DNA of 64,000 nucleotides from Niebla homalea (GCA_019925105.1 JAHGAU010000002.1:682001-746000), one strand, 5' to 3'; positions 46,911 through 58,589 are shown, counted from the stretch's first letter. Notes: generated by a model from the sequence alone, not told the origin. Numbers and translations: made by a program.

Positions 46911-48416
46911 ATGCATTGGCATTTGCTGATTGACGTACTAGTTCTCGTGTGTTTCCTCCCGAGTACGCTTGCTCAAGACCGTGCTTGTGGACTCAGCAAC
47001 CCATGTGTTTCTGGATGCTGCTCGAAGTACGGCTACTGTGGGTTTGGCCCTGACTATTGTGGACAAGTAAATTGTTTTTCAACCTGTGACGCAAAATCAG
47101 AGTGCAATCCAGGATACGGAGCGCAATGGGCTATGTATGACAAATGCCCACTCAACGTATGCTGTAGTCAGTATGGCTTTTGCGGCACCACTAGCGACTT
47201 CTGCGGAGATGCCACTGTAGAGTCACCATCCTGTGGTGGGACTTCTTCAAATCAACGAACGATTGGATACTACGAGGGATGGAGTCTGACGCGTACATGT
47301 GACACTGTGGCACCAGAGGCCATTCCTGTTGGAGCATACACACACCTTAACTTTGCGTCCGCCTTCATCGACCCATTGAGCTTTGTGATCACTCCTACAG
47401 GACCTGACCAGATTGACCTCTACGAGCGAACGACTGCCCTAAAAAAGCAGGATCCGGCCTTGAAGGTCTGGATCTCTGTAGGAGGCTGGAGTATGAACAA
47501 CCCCAACCAGACTACGTTCAAGACCTTTTCAAACCTTGCGGCGTCCAAGCGCAACCAGACGGCTTTCTTCAACTCTCTGATCACGTTCATGCAGCAATAC
47601 GGCTTCGACGGAGTAGACATCGACTGGGAATACCCCGTCGCGCCTGAGAGAGGTGGGAACAGTGCGGACTTCTCGAATTATGTCACGTTCCTCCAGAACC
47701 TTAGGCAGGCGCTCAATACCTCGGATCGGTATGGCCTTTCAATTACGCTCCCAGCATCGTACTATTACATGCAGGGTTTCGACATCGTCAACATCGGCAA
47801 GACCATTGATTGGTTCAACGTCATGACCTACGATCTCCATGGCACCTGGGACGCCGCTGACACGGGAACCGGTGCAATCGTGCAGGCCCACACCAACCTC
47901 ACCGAAATCGATCAAGCGCTGCAGCTCCTGTGGCGGAACAACATCACTCCCGAGCAGGTCGTCTTGGGGTTGGGTTTCTATGGGAGGACATTCACGCTCT
48001 CAGACCCCTCGTGCACCTCGCCAGGATGCCCGTTCTCAGGCGCAGGGAAAGCGGGCGCGTGCACGAGCAGTGCCGGCACGCTCTCCTACACTGAGATTGA
48101 GCGCGTGGTTTCCGCTGGTGGGAGGGTCACTATGGATCGGGATGCTGCTGTCGAGCAAGTGGTCTGGGAGGGCAATCAATGGGCATCTTACGATGACGCC
48201 GATACTTTTGCAATGAAGATTGACTACGCAAATCAGCATTGCTTGGGTGGGACCATGGTTTGGGCTGTCAGTCTTGATGCGAGGGGTACTGCTGCGACTG
48301 CCTTGTCGAAGAGCACCGGTAGACAAGCGATCACGCAGGGGAATCAGAGTGTTGCCTCCAGAGCGCAAAAGCAATCGTCTGGAGCAAGTAGTCTGAAAGC
48401 TCCTAGGCTTTTGTAG
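46911..48416 (+). CDS. Secreted GH18 chitinase with two CBM18 chitin-binding modules
   Basis: Hydrolyses chitin in the wall or environment. Single exon, 501 aa. The ATG at 46911 gives a signal peptide (LLIDVLVLVCFLPSTLAQ); the frame extends 20 codons upstream without an ATG. Two hevein-type CBM18 modules follow: CGLSNPCVSGCCSKYGYCG and CPLNVCCSQYGFCGTTSDFC. The GH18 barrel starts near residue 122 (RTIGYYEGWSL) and has SVGGW and the catalytic FDGVDIDWEYP with acid Glu240. MTYDLHGTWD and MVWAVSLD are later barrel motifs. This is the subgroup-C arrangement, but shorter than usual: no LysM and no long C-terminal extension. Confidence 0.92.
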   Translation: MHWHLLIDVLVLVCFLPSTLAQDRACGLSNPCVSGCCSKYGYCGFGPDYCGQVNCFSTCDAKSECNPGYGAQWAMYDKCPLNVCCSQYGFCGTTSDFCGDATVESPSCGGTSSNQRTIGYYEGWSLTRTCDTVAPEAIPVGAYTHLNFASAFIDPLSFVITPTGPDQIDLYERTTALKKQDPALKVWISVGGWSMNNPNQTTFKTFSNLAASKRNQTAFFNSLITFMQQYGFDGVDIDWEYPVAPERGGNSADFSNYVTFLQNLRQALNTSDRYGLSITLPASYYYMQGFDIVNIGKTIDWFNVMTYDLHGTWDAADTGTGAIVQAHTNLTEIDQALQLLWRNNITPEQVVLGLGFYGRTFTLSDPSCTSPGCPFSGAGKAGACTSSAGTLSYTEIERVVSAGGRVTMDRDAAVEQVVWEGNQWASYDDADTFAMKIDYANQHCLGGTMVWAVSLDARGTAATALSKSTGRQAITQGNQSVASRAQKQSSGASSLKAPRLL

Positions 48417-48824
48417 GAATAAGTGACTGGATAGTTGATCTTGTCTACCGAAATCTGATCCTAGTATTTCCTTGATTTACTTATAAGTCTGCTTGCTGTC
48501 ATCCATTTGAACCACGTTACCGTCATTCCCTGCCCACTGCGAACCTGCGTATTCATTGGTCGACTTGCCCTCCACACAAGTTACGTGATGAAGAGGATGC
48601 TTTCCGCGGTACTCAGTATCTCTACCCCAGTACCGCAAAGTCGATGCTAGATATCCTTGCATCATCTCGCAGAACAGAACGGTCCGTAATGCCCCATATC
48701 ATGGAAACCACAATCCTGATCCTTCAGTCACTTGTTGCCGGTCACCTTACTCACGAATGACTCTGCCTTGGTGGTCTCTTTTTTCATTCCTTATCTTTTC
48801 GTATCTTCGGAGCATCTGGCAATA
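48417..48824. terminator. Convergent 3' intergenic region
   Basis: About 400 bases between convergent chitinase and QNS1 stops. No supported ORF. Confidence 0.3.
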
Positions 48825-51308
48825 TCATGGCTTTGACGCACCCGTGGCCGTCTCGAGTCGCTCCACCACATTCAAGCATTTGTTATAAGCCCATGTAAGA
48901 GTCGGATAGAGGATCGGGCGGAGGTCATGCCTATTTGAGTCTGGCGAATACGCCTCTGCGTGGTAGCTGTACATTTGGAGTCAATAATTGCTTCCTCGGA
49001 TTTCATGCTGCTAAAACACGGATAAAGTAAAAGGAATGACCGCGAGCTTTACTCACCCAATCGTCAATGTCTCGGTTTTGTGTCGATTGATGCCGTAGTA
49101 ATGATTGAATCGGCGGACTTTCTCGAAAACCTGGCGCGGTGACATGTCCTGGAACAAGACGAGGCATTTCTGGAACATACCGAATGGGCCCAGACGCTCG
49201 ATCCGTCTAAGTCGCCCGAAGATCGATAGTTCTTCATATGACAAGCCCATGTCCTGCTCATCTGTCATTTCTAAATTAAAAGACGGAGTCAGCCTTGCCC
49301 TATGTGATATGAGACTTCCCAATACATCGACAAAACTGGGAAAGCCGCCTCTGGGATCAACTCACCAGCTGCCAGCGGGACAAGCTCAGCCACGGGTGTT
49401 GCTGAAAGGAAATTGGTCAGGACTGGTAGGTCAAGGTTTGTGATGGCCCATTTGATGAATCTACGTAGATCCAGCCTGAGCGAAATGAGGAGTCAGTATT
49501 GCCTTACCAGTTTCTCCACCCGAGAAATATCGATGAGATGGAGCAACGTCCCTGGAATTTACTCACTTGGATATGCTGCTAATTGGATTGACGTCGGCGG
49601 AGCTGCAGTCCTAAGAAGAACGCGGCGTTAGCATTGCTTCATACGACACATACCTCCCGAACCATCGATGACAGCGGAGGAAACGCTTCAGTAGTTTACT
49701 TACATATTTAGTGTAGTAACCTCTCAACGTCTCATCAACGTTGGCTGAGCCAAGGACAAGGAGTGTTCCACCCGAGGAGCGCTTGCGCACAAGTGTCAGG
49801 GTCTGGGCGAAGAGGTACGAGAGAACCATTCGGGAACGAGCCTGGATGTTCTGAAGAGCTATGTTTTCTGCGTCTTTCCCTCCGTTGACCTTGTACCGAA
49901 GATCGAACCCCCAGAGCTTTCGGAAGAGGGTTGTGAAGGCAGCGACAACCAGGTCGATGTCGGCGTTGAAATGGAATGAACCAATGGATTCAGCTAGCTT
50001 TTGGGCCCTGTCGCGGGTTTCCTTGGATGAATTCTCGCTTCCCATGTAGCATGTATGGAAGAGCCGGTTGCAAATTTCCTTAGGGTCCTTAGGCAGCCAA
50101 TCTGACCCATCCAGTTCACCGCACGTCCTCCTTAGATCATTGATCACGTCCTGGTTGCCTGCTTTCACACTCTGAGCCACCATGCGACACATGCTGTAGA
50201 CGATAACCGCGGTACTTGCGCTGTCGATACCTCCAGAGAGAGGTAGGAAAAAGCCAGATTGTCTGGACTTGACGAGGTATGACCAAAGCCAGGCAGCAGG
50301 TCCCAGTGCGATCTCAGCTTCTGGCGCTAGATATTTGACGTCTATCGAAGGTTTTAATTTGATCGAGGGATCAATGTCCTCACCTTTGCTTGTCAAAGAT
50401 GTATTGAGGGGTATGCTGGGGTAAGGAAGCTCTTTGATGGCTTGCATTCTTCTTGCACTTCCAGATCTATGACTAGTGACTTCGTCAAGATCCACAACAG
50501 CGCTCACTGTCTCGTCACTAAGCGAGAATTGGGAGGTGATTGCCTTGACCTCGCCATTGATTACGATCATGGAACTGCCGTCGAACATCATCCTAGGCTG
50601 TCCATCTATTCCTATCTGATTGCTGTAAATGTAGACACCACCATTCTTCCTCGTGGCATTCACGATGAGTTCGATTCGGGTGTCTAGCTTCCGTAACGAA
50701 TGGTGGCTGCCCGATGAGTTAGTCAAGATTTCGATGCCATTCAAGCCCATCGAGATGTGAGGCGATTTGGGAGTAAATAGCTCTTCACAGCTCTCAGCTG
50801 CTATTGAGCAATCGTCTGCCTCGATACACAACGCGCCGATAGGAACCCGATCCTGCCCCGTCACTGCTTTGAGCTCTTTTGAAAGGACGTATTTCTCGCT
50901 CTGACGTAAAGGATCCCAAGGAGCAAACCACCGAGTTTCCCTGAAGAGGTCATCGTTGGCAAGATCTTGCTTACACCTGAAAAGGAGAATTCTGTGGTCT
51001 TTAAACAGACAACGAGCATTGAAGAGCACACCATGGTGCAAGATGGGAAGCCCGACATCGATGAGAATGTCTTCACAGATGTCGTCTGCAATGATGGTTG
51101 CCAGGACCTCGAGAGCTATATCCTGAGTCTCTGGCTCCAAAAAGTGATCTTCGCATGAGTATCCAGATACACTGAGCTCTGGCGTAACCAATAGAGAGCT
51201 TCCTTGCTCTTTAGCAACTCTCACTGCATTCAGAATTCTCCGCCTATTTTCTTCCCACGCCAGCGACCATTGCTGTAAGCTGCAGGTGCTGACTGTTAGA
51301 AGGCGCAT
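48825..51308 (-). CDS. QNS1: Glutamine-dependent NAD+ synthetase
   Basis: Last step of NAD+ synthesis: amidation of nicotinate adenine dinucleotide with ammonia from glutamine. Five exons, complement(48825-48966, 49057-49270, 49366-49475, 49567-49610, 49704-51308), 704 aa, close to yeast Qns1. The N-terminal nitrilase-type glutaminase has [12 protein letters not shown] and [13 protein letters not shown] with the catalytic Cys. The synthetase domain has the ATP-binding [11 protein letters not shown] (about residue 355) and [17 protein letters not shown]. Exon 2 supplies [11 protein letters not shown], and later exons give [18 protein letters not shown] and, at the end, [17 protein letters not shown]. 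The intron after GYYTKY is in a highly conserved place, so the splice is secure. Confidence 0.95.
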
Positions 51309-51904
51309 GTTTCAGAGTGTACGATCTTGATCAGCACAAATGCTTCGACTACAGTGGCGGAGCTTGCTGCAAGAACTCCCCGGAGGAGATTCGAGACGCA
51401 AGGAGATTGATGATGCGAAGCAAGAAAAAAAAGAACACTCTAGCTACTCACACTCTAAATGCATGAATCGAAATGCTCACCTACACGAAGCAAATCATGG
51501 TGAAGTATGTGTTTCCGCGTGGCATGAGCATACAGCTGATGTCACGGGTTACGCATTTCTGAGCATAGATGCCTGGAAAGCCTACAATGCCACTCATCCG
51601 AGCCCCGGTTCTGCAATAAAGGCTGAGCAGACAAGAGTGACTTTTCGAGAAGGCCAGACGAGACTGTGAAATAGCACTTGTAATTCGAGACTTCTGTCAC
51701 TCAATTGAGCTGATGGATCCCACCCCTACTCGTAGAGATGAGAAAACCACATTGCCAGCATCGTCAAGCAATGGCTTAATATCTCCAGAGCCAGACGCAT
51801 GGGTCCTCTCGGGTCCATGATATACTAGAAGGGTACATTATCCGTACGCAGATCTCGCCGAGGAAGAGCAGGCCAAGTTTCGATGCTGATCAAGGGCATA
51901 CTCA
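51309..51904. other. Intergenic, nothing supported
   Basis: About 600 bases upstream of QNS1. A plus ORF (51340-51669, 109 aa) is His/Lys-rich without any known family; not accepted as a gene. Confidence 0.35.
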
Positions 51905-52778
51905 TCAGTCGGCTGGCTGGACATTCTCACCCTCCTGAAAATTACACCATCTTTGGAGAATGGCACTGACTGGAATACCTCTCCGTGGGAGCATCCTTTC
52001 ACCGCCAGTAACAGCATTGCCGTTGAGTAATGGCACCAACTCTTTCCATGGATTATTGGTTCCACTTTCGGTCTCCACCAGATTCATATTTTCTGGCATT
52101 GGCCTCCATGGACATTCTCCCAATAGCAGTTTCTGTCCTGAGAAGTTTGCCGCGTCAACAGCTGAGCCTATGGTGCGGCATAGACCTTGGGCGGAGTATT
52201 CAAAGCCAGAGCGTTGGAGATTCAGCAATCCCCAGACAGCAAGCATTGGCGTTCTGGGAAAGGGGGCATCATGTGAATATTTGTCGGGACTCTCCTTGGA
52301 GCTGGCTTGATGGGTGGAGAGATATGCCCGTAACTGCGGAATGGTAGATACGAAGACCATGTTCACGGAGCGCGCGACAGCAATCTGTCGAAGTGATGGA
52401 TATACTAAAGCATCAAGTTGCTCCCGCGCGAATTGACCAGTGGAATTATGTTCATTGAACCCACTTGCACCATCATTGGGCTCTTGCAAAACATCAAGGA
52501 AGGCTTCACGAGTTGAACAGATGATGAGAGTTGTTGGTTTCAGATTGTGTTCCAGAACAAAATGAAGAAAAGCCTGGCAGCTTTGAGGCGATAGAGCAAT
52601 TGGTTTGAGGGATGCCAACGGTGTCATCAACCATCTCAAGAAATCGGCATCACATCTTCTTACTGTCTGAGCTTAACATGTCGTGGTATGGTTCAGTCGA
52701 CGCATGTAGATTGTTACTCAACGATCTAGGTCTGATGACAACTTGGAGGGATTTGGAGTCAAAGTCTCCAAGACGCAT
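51905..52778 (-). CDS. Conserved-looking protein of unknown function, 272 aa
   Basis: Two exons, complement(51905-52662, 52718-52778), with a 55-base intron (donor GTAACA, acceptor ACAG, phase 1). Without this splice the long exon begins in mid-fold, at a Met only after RRCDADFLRWL. It reads as a compact alpha/beta protein: TTLIICSTREAFLDVL, VNMVFVSTIPQLRAYLS, then TPMLAVWGLLNLQRSGFEYSAQGLCRTIGSAVDAAN, then RRGIPVSAILQRWCNFQ at the end. The pattern recalls ATPase-like recombination or Elongator accessory proteins, but no P-loop is visible and I do not assign it. It shares a 163-base promoter region with APL6. Confidence 0.65.
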
Positions 52779-52941
52779 TTGATAGGCTGCAATTACTCTC
52801 TAGAGCCCATTGGGCTAGTCTCAGTCTACCAGCATCCAATCAAAGTCCCCTAATGTAGGCTTACATAAGGCAGATGGTCTATCAATATCTTGTTCGGTGA
52901 GTGATCCTTTCTTTACTTAAACAATCGATCAGTCTACAAAG
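52779..52941. promoter_or_regulatory. 163-base bidirectional promoter region
   Basis: Only 163 bases separate the ATG of the 272-residue gene (minus) and of APL6 (plus), so both promoters and 5' UTRs must overlap here. Confidence 0.5.
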
Positions 52942-55457
52942 ATGGACTCGACATCGAGGATCTCGTCGATGTTAGACTCATGTAAGTGACAGGTCTCCAT
53001 TTGACTGACGTTCATGAAGGCTTACGTTTTGTTCCTCAGCGCGGGATCTTACGGTTGAGGCTTCTTCTGTAGGCTCGGCAAGGACGATCAACTCACGTGC
53101 TTCAAGTAGAGACTTGACATTCACCCAAGTCAAAAAATTGTTAGAAAGCCGACATGATCGGGAGGTTTTGGAAGGTCTTCGGATCATCATCAGTGTAGGT
53201 CAAGAGGATTATAACACCCAACTTGTTCTAATGTGAGCAGATGATGTATCGTTCCAAGCCATGTCTGCCATATTTCTCTGCTGTCGTAAAGAATATTGCA
53301 AGTCCGAATGTCGAGATCAAGAAGCTTGTCTATATCTTCCTCCTCCATTATGCCGAGTCCGAGCCTGACCTTGCTCTACTATCTATCAACACAATTCAGA
53401 AATCTCTCACTGACCAAAGCCCCCAAATCCGCGCCATGGCGTTACGAGTCATGTCTGGCATTCGTGTGCCCGTCATCAGCCAGATCGTATCTCTGGCAAT
53501 TAAACGGGGGGTTGCGGACATGAATCCCTACGTCCGCAAAGCAGCTGCTCTCGCGATACCTAAGTGCTACAGGCTTGACCCAAATACATTGCCGCAGATG
53601 CTAGAGTATCTGACTTCCCTCTTGGGCGACAAACAATACTTCGTCGTCGGCCCAGCGATAATTGCATTTCTAGAAGTCTGCCCAAATCGTATTGACCTTA
53701 TCCACGGACACTATCGGGCTCTGGTGAGGAAGATTGTAGACATGGATGAATGGGGACAGCTAGGCGCTCTGCGTCTCCTGAGTTCCTACGCACGGCGATG
53801 CTTTCCGCAGAGATACAAAAGCCGTAGGAGCAAGGAACCGCGAGCGTTCGACGATGAAGATAGTAGCGGAGGCGAAGACGAGAGCTCGGACGAGAAGGTT
53901 CAAGTACTAGACCCAGATCTAGAGCTCCTTCTCAAAGCCTGCAAGCCGCTCCTTTCCAGCCGCAGCTCAGCTGTCATAGTCGCTGCTGTCAAATGCCTGC
54001 TCTATCTTGGCCTGCCTGACGATCTTGACGCAGCGGTTGGACCACTCGTCGCCCTCTTACGGACTCCGCAAGATGTGCAGTCAATTGCTATGTGCAAAAT
54101 TGTCGCTGTATGTTTGATTAGGCCTGAATTGTTCGTTCGGCATGCGACGCGCTTCCTTCTTCATGTCACGGACTCTCTAGATGTCTGCAGCCTGAAGTTC
54201 GAAGTCCTTTCGCTCATTTTTCCACATTGCGAGGGAAATTTACGAGAGATGATCTTAAGCGAATTGGAACACTTCACACGATCCGATAATGTCGAGGTTG
54301 TACGAGAAAGCGTGAGATCGATTGGACGCTGCGCTCAAAATGATGCAACAGCATCTATGCGGTGCCTCCGTCTGCTACTTCAGCAGCTCTCGAGTCAGGA
54401 TGGAAATCTTGTGGCGGAATCTTTGACAGTGATTCGACATCTCATTCAACAAGCGCCACAAACACACAAAAAAACGGTGATCAGGCTGGCCAAGAATCTG
54501 GATACGACGGTCAACCCAAGGGCTCGAGCAACGATAATTTGGCTGGTAGGCGAATTTTCTGGGATGCCGGACGAGGAGAACATTGCCCCTGACGTCCTCC
54601 GGATACTGACAAAGGGATTTGCAGAAGAGTCCGAAGCAGCGAAGCTGCAAATCGTCCTTTTGGCTGCCAAAGTATACCTGCACTATTTGATACAGTCAAA
54701 ATCGGACTCAGACCAGCAATCTTCCAAGGCGCCAACGGAACAGCATGCCAAAAATGATGAAGCTACGGGAGACGAGAACGACCAAACAGATTGGACCTCA
54801 AAGCCGGAACAAGCAACAGAAGAACCAGCATCCACTCGGGAAGCGCACCGGATCCCTCGAATCTGGGACCACATCCTCCAACTCGTCCGCTACGACACTT
54901 CCTACGACCTCCGCGACCGCACCCGAATCTACTCCAACCTGCTCGCACATCCATCATCTACCCAACTGGCCTCTCTCATGCTGCTGGCTCCCAAACCAGT
55001 ACCTCACACCCCCTCACCGTCCGAAAATCGAAAGGGCATCCTCATCGGCTCGAGCAGTCTAGTGCTCGGCACCACCGATATCAAAGGGTATGAAGACCTT
55101 CCCGGATGGGTTGAGAAAGGCCAAGAGCCTGATCCTCAGCTGCGGGAGGAACCAGTGGCGACGTCAAGGAATGCGCGTGTGGAACAAAGAGACGCGCCCG
55201 CGGCCGAGGAGCTGGATCGGGCCGTCAAGGAGAAGGGGCTCGGGAAGGCGGCTGGCGATGGGAAGGAGAAATCGCTGGATGATTGGTTGAATGAGGAGAG
55301 CGAGGAGGGGAGCACGGAAGAGGAGGAGGAGACGGATACGGATACGGAGGGCAGTTACGAAACAGATGAAGACGAGGAAGATGACGAGGAGGGAGAGGAG
55401 ATTGAGGACGAGGAGGAACCTGTGGGTGAGAACGAAAGCGATCGACTGGTATCATGA
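52942..55457 (+). CDS. APL6: AP-3 adaptor complex subunit beta
   Basis: Large subunit of the AP-3 coat for Golgi/endosome-to-vacuole cargo transport. Three exons 52942-52981, 53040-53194, 53241-55457; 803 aa. The first two small exons add the adaptin N-terminus (MDSTSRISSMLDSARDL; LLESRHDREVLEGLRIIIS). The adaptin trunk follows: CLPYFSAVVKNIASPNVEIKKLVYIFL, PYVRKAAALAIPKCYRLD, and HEAT-type repeats to about residue 600. An internal acidic loop (DDEDSSGGEDESSDE) is typical of beta-3. The C-terminus is very acidic (Glu/Asp runs from 55310) and lacks an ear domain, as in other filamentous fungi. Confidence 0.92.
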
Positions 55458-55738
55458 GGAGATGACAAAGTTACTCTAGCGAAAGAAGGAAGACCCCCTC
55501 ATTTTTGATGCATCTGACCACGTCCAACCATCTTGCAGCCTTACTGCTATCCGGATCATGCCCAGTCGAAGCATAATCAATGTCAGCGCCGGCATCTCAC
55601 AAACACACAAATCGCAGGCTCGATAAGTGCTAATTCCCTTGGCGCAGATACACGCCCCTGACTCAGTAACCTCATCCGCTCCGATGGTAACAACCAAAAC
55701 CTCCACTAAAAATGGTCGCCATCTGGCTCATACGAGAG
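55458..55738. terminator. Convergent 3' intergenic region
   Basis: 280 bases between convergent stops; no supported feature. Confidence 0.25.
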
Positions 55739-56254
55739 TCAGCCGATAGCCGAGGAGGCTGTCTGAGGGAGCAGCTTTGCGGTATCGTGGCCTCGCGCAG
55801 TTTGTGCTGCAAAAGGTGTGGGCTGTGATGCCGGAGGAGCTGCGGCTTGTGCTGGGGAAGGTACAGGTTGCTTGGGGCGCGATCTCCTCGTCTTGGGTGG
55901 ACTTTTGGCAGGTGGCGTGGGCGACTTCCCCGTGATCATCGTCTTGGCCCGGGTCGTTCGTGCATGCTTGACTTCTTGGGGGCTCTTGACTGCGGCTTTC
56001 TTCGGATCTTTGGCTTTCGGTGTCGCCGGAGCCTTAGCCTTGGCCTTGCCCTTAGCCTTGGCCCTGGCTTTCGTTGCTGCCTTGCTTGTCTTCGATTCTT
56101 TGGCAATGGTCTTGGGCGTGGTTTTGGGCTTGGTTTTGGGAGCGGGTGCTGTTGCTCTCTTGGGTCGGGATTTTGGCTGTGGTACTGGACCAGGACTAGG
56201 GCTGTATCTCTGAGGTGTATTGCGCTGCCTCGCTGTCCGCAGTTGTGGTGCCAT
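55739..56254 (-). CDS. Lys/Ala/Pro-rich basic protein, histone H1-like composition
   Basis: 171 codons from ATG 56254, no intron. Sequence is dominated by Lys, Ala, Pro and Thr with near-tandem KAKAK and KTKPKTTPKT units, plus Ser-Pro and Thr-Pro sites. Such composition suggests a disordered nuclear DNA- or RNA-binding protein, similar to the tail of linker histones, but no globular winged-helix domain is present. The antisense strand has a hydrophobic ORF that is its shadow. It may be a real gene or the terminal exon of one; no homology is recognised. Confidence 0.45.
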   Translation of the reverse strand: MAPQLRTARQRNTPQRYSPSPGPVPQPKSRPKRATAPAPKTKPKTTPKTIAKESKTSKAATKARAKAKGKAKAKAPATPKAKDPKKAAVKSPQEVKHARTTRAKTMITGKSPTPPAKSPPKTRRSRPKQPVPSPAQAAAPPASQPTPFAAQTARGHDTAKLLPQTASSAIG

Positions 56255-56785
56255 GGTCCAGGTGATGGGTACAAGGTTTTGAGATCCTTCACACCAGGCC
56301 ACAAAATATGCGGAGGTATTAAGGAAAATTGCAAAAGCAGATTACTATCCGACCGTTGCTTTTGTAGTTGCTCCATTCGGCGACCTGCTGTTGAAAGAGA
56401 AGACTCCAGGGCCCATTTCATTGTCGTTCGCCGTTTTCGGTTTTACAGCAACCTGTACATCGCAATTAGTCCTTAGTGCCGAGTATCCTGAGGCGTCTTT
56501 GTCCTAAGCATCAGGGAGTTGCGCACATCACGAATCTATTCTGACATATGCTGTATGGTCATTCATTTATGTTGACTCTAATCTCATCTTTGTCACAAGA
56601 AAAAAGCATCAAGTCCTCTTGCTGCAAATCGTAGGCCATGGGGAGGGTTTGAGTAGCAGGTTGACGTTTAATGTGTTTGCAAGCTTGTCTCTACCAAGGA
56701 CCATGCAGCGCTTCCCGGATCTTCAGGCAGGCCACAGTCCATTCAGGATGTTAGGTGCATGGACCTGCAATCCAGCTATAGCATA
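56255..56785. other. Intergenic, nothing recognised
   Basis: 530 bases between same-strand genes; no supported ORF. Confidence 0.35.
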
Positions 56786-58274
56786 TCATCCCACTAGCTT
56801 CTCTGAGCCTTCAGGCCACTTGCCCCAGATTATCGCCTTTCCAGGAACTCTTCCACTTATAGGGGCTAGAATCTTCAGCTTGTTTCTTTTCTCATCCACT
56901 TCCGCGACATATATGAAGCCAATGACGCTGGCATCTCGTATGCTTTCCTGCGTGTCGAAAGGCTCCGCGTGCACAATGGCCAGTATTGCGTTCTGCATCT
57001 GAGGGGTAGCCGAAGTGACTTTTTCGAAGACGGATTGGTTAGGCCTTTCGTCTGCATCATAATCTCCCGGCAGTAACGAGTTCGAGAAGTCCATCGATGC
57101 GTCAGGGATGTGATATATGCTCACTTGAGAGAAATCGATTTGTTGGGTATGCGGGCTAAGCGTGTTCTTCAAATCTCCAAAAAAGTATTCACGAATTTGA
57201 GCCTCTCTCAATTGGTGGCGGAAGCTGTCGTCTCTGTCGACACAGCCGCCGGACTTGTCGAGCTTGATCACTACGGTACTGTCGCCTGGACTTAGGCTCT
57301 TGCCATGGAAACGGCGATTCAAGTCACTGTATAGGCGCTCGGATCCGAGAACGATAATGACGTTCACTACGTGTATGTTAGGTCAGAAGCTTACATGATC
57401 AAGGCATGATTCTTGCCTGAAAAATCCGAGATGACATGCTGTAGCAGCTCGTAATTGCTCCTGCCTTGGCTCATGACGCCTGGAGTGTCAATAATGCATC
57501 CTGCGGCTCGAGCCTTGGCGTCATCTTGCAATCTATTATTCACAGACAGAGCTAGACGTGAAGCGACCGGTTTGAAAGACTCTTTATTGTCTTCGGGATT
57601 CTCAAGACCCAGGTAATACACGAGTGGCAGCTTGACAGGAAGTAGTGTAGGCCCATTTGTCGGACTACACCCCCATCCCTCCTCTACATCTAGAATGGAA
57701 GAGAAAGTGGCAGCAGATAAAGTGCCAGGTATGCTAAGCATACTCTCCCTCGTGTCTAAGTTGACTGCTACTGGTTGCCTGCCACTTCTGACTGCATACG
57801 CGCTCAGAAACTTTGCCATACTTGTTTTGCCGGAGTTTTCTGAGCCGACGATGAGCACCCTGGGTCCATCTTTCATCGAGGAGAAGGCCAAGTCTCTAGA
57901 CTTTTCGAGTGCGAAATGGAGATTGGTGTAGCTGATGATTGGTGTCTCTTCGGCCATATATTCGACCTGGCAGTCTCCAGTAACCTCGACCCGGCAGCCA
58001 TGCCATGTGTAAATAGCGGCTTTTGTGCCTATGAAAGTGTATGGCTGTTTTATTGCCAACTCTGTGCCGAAGATCTCAGCAGATCCAGACAGTAGCTAGT
58101 CTCCGGTCTGAGTAAAGTTGAATGTCCAAGTACTTCCCATACACGTACCTTGACTTCGACTTTGTTTCCAAATGCGACTTCGAAGCGCCACTCGGATTGC
58201 TCCTTGATCTCATAAGTCTCTGAAGGGATATCTTCTGCTACAGGTGTAGCAGCATTCAGACCGGGTAGTGACAT
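56786..58274 (-). CDS. CLP1: mRNA cleavage and polyadenylation factor Clp1
   Basis: Polynucleotide-kinase-fold subunit of cleavage factor IA for pre-mRNA 3' processing. Three exons, complement(56786-57366, 57417-58095, 58149-58274), 461 aa. N-terminal domain: EQSEWRFEVAFGNKVEVKLLSGSAEIFGTELA with GTKAAIYTWHGC. P-loop GSENSGKTS is at about residues 126-134, then AVNLDTRESMLSIPGTL, IDTPGVMSQGRSNYELL and VNVIIVLGSERLYSDL. The second intron (57367-57416) is GC-AG: it starts GCAAGA. No GT donor gives both a usable intron length and the conserved DFS-VNVI join. Divergent from DAAO. Confidence 0.93.
57367..57416 (-). other. GC-AG intron in CLP1
   Basis: Fifty bases, donor GCAAGA, branch-like CCTAAC, acceptor GTAG. 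The phase-1 join gives FSVNVIIVLGSERL, matching the family. The nearest GT donor (GTAAGC at 57394) would leave a 28-base intron and break the frame. Confidence 0.8.
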
Positions 58275-58589
58275 TATTCAGAGCAGCTGCTTATTTGGAT
58301 GAGATGTTACAGCTAAACAAAGAGTAAATGGCAAAGTTTTGAAATTAGGCAGACGGGGAGCCCGCCGAGCCCGCCTTGCCGGATGGCCCGCAATTCAAAA
58401 GCTTTCATCGGTCCGAGGTCCTTGGCAAGGTTTTGTAGGGGACCGCAACCCCATATGTATGAAAAGCGGAGGCATAAACGGGTGTCCAGGCAGATCGCAA
58501 GTCTTGTGGGGCGTGCAATCCTTGACGAGTCCAATTACTCGTTCTTTTGTGATCACTCTTGGCCGCTTTTGTTTCGCCAAAGTCTGGGA
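58275..58589. promoter_or_regulatory. Shared promoter region, CLP1/DAAO divergent pair
   Basis: 315 bases between divergent ATGs. No distinct motif recognised. Confidence 0.4.

Noticed and set aside
51340..51669. 109-codon plus ORF upstream of QNS1
   Set aside because: No family, no splice partner, unusual composition; treated as intergenic.
55818..56476. Hydrophobic Leu/Gly-rich plus-strand ORFs
   Set aside because: Antisense of the Lys/Ala/Pro-rich gene; hydrophobicity follows from the complement of Lys and Ala codons.
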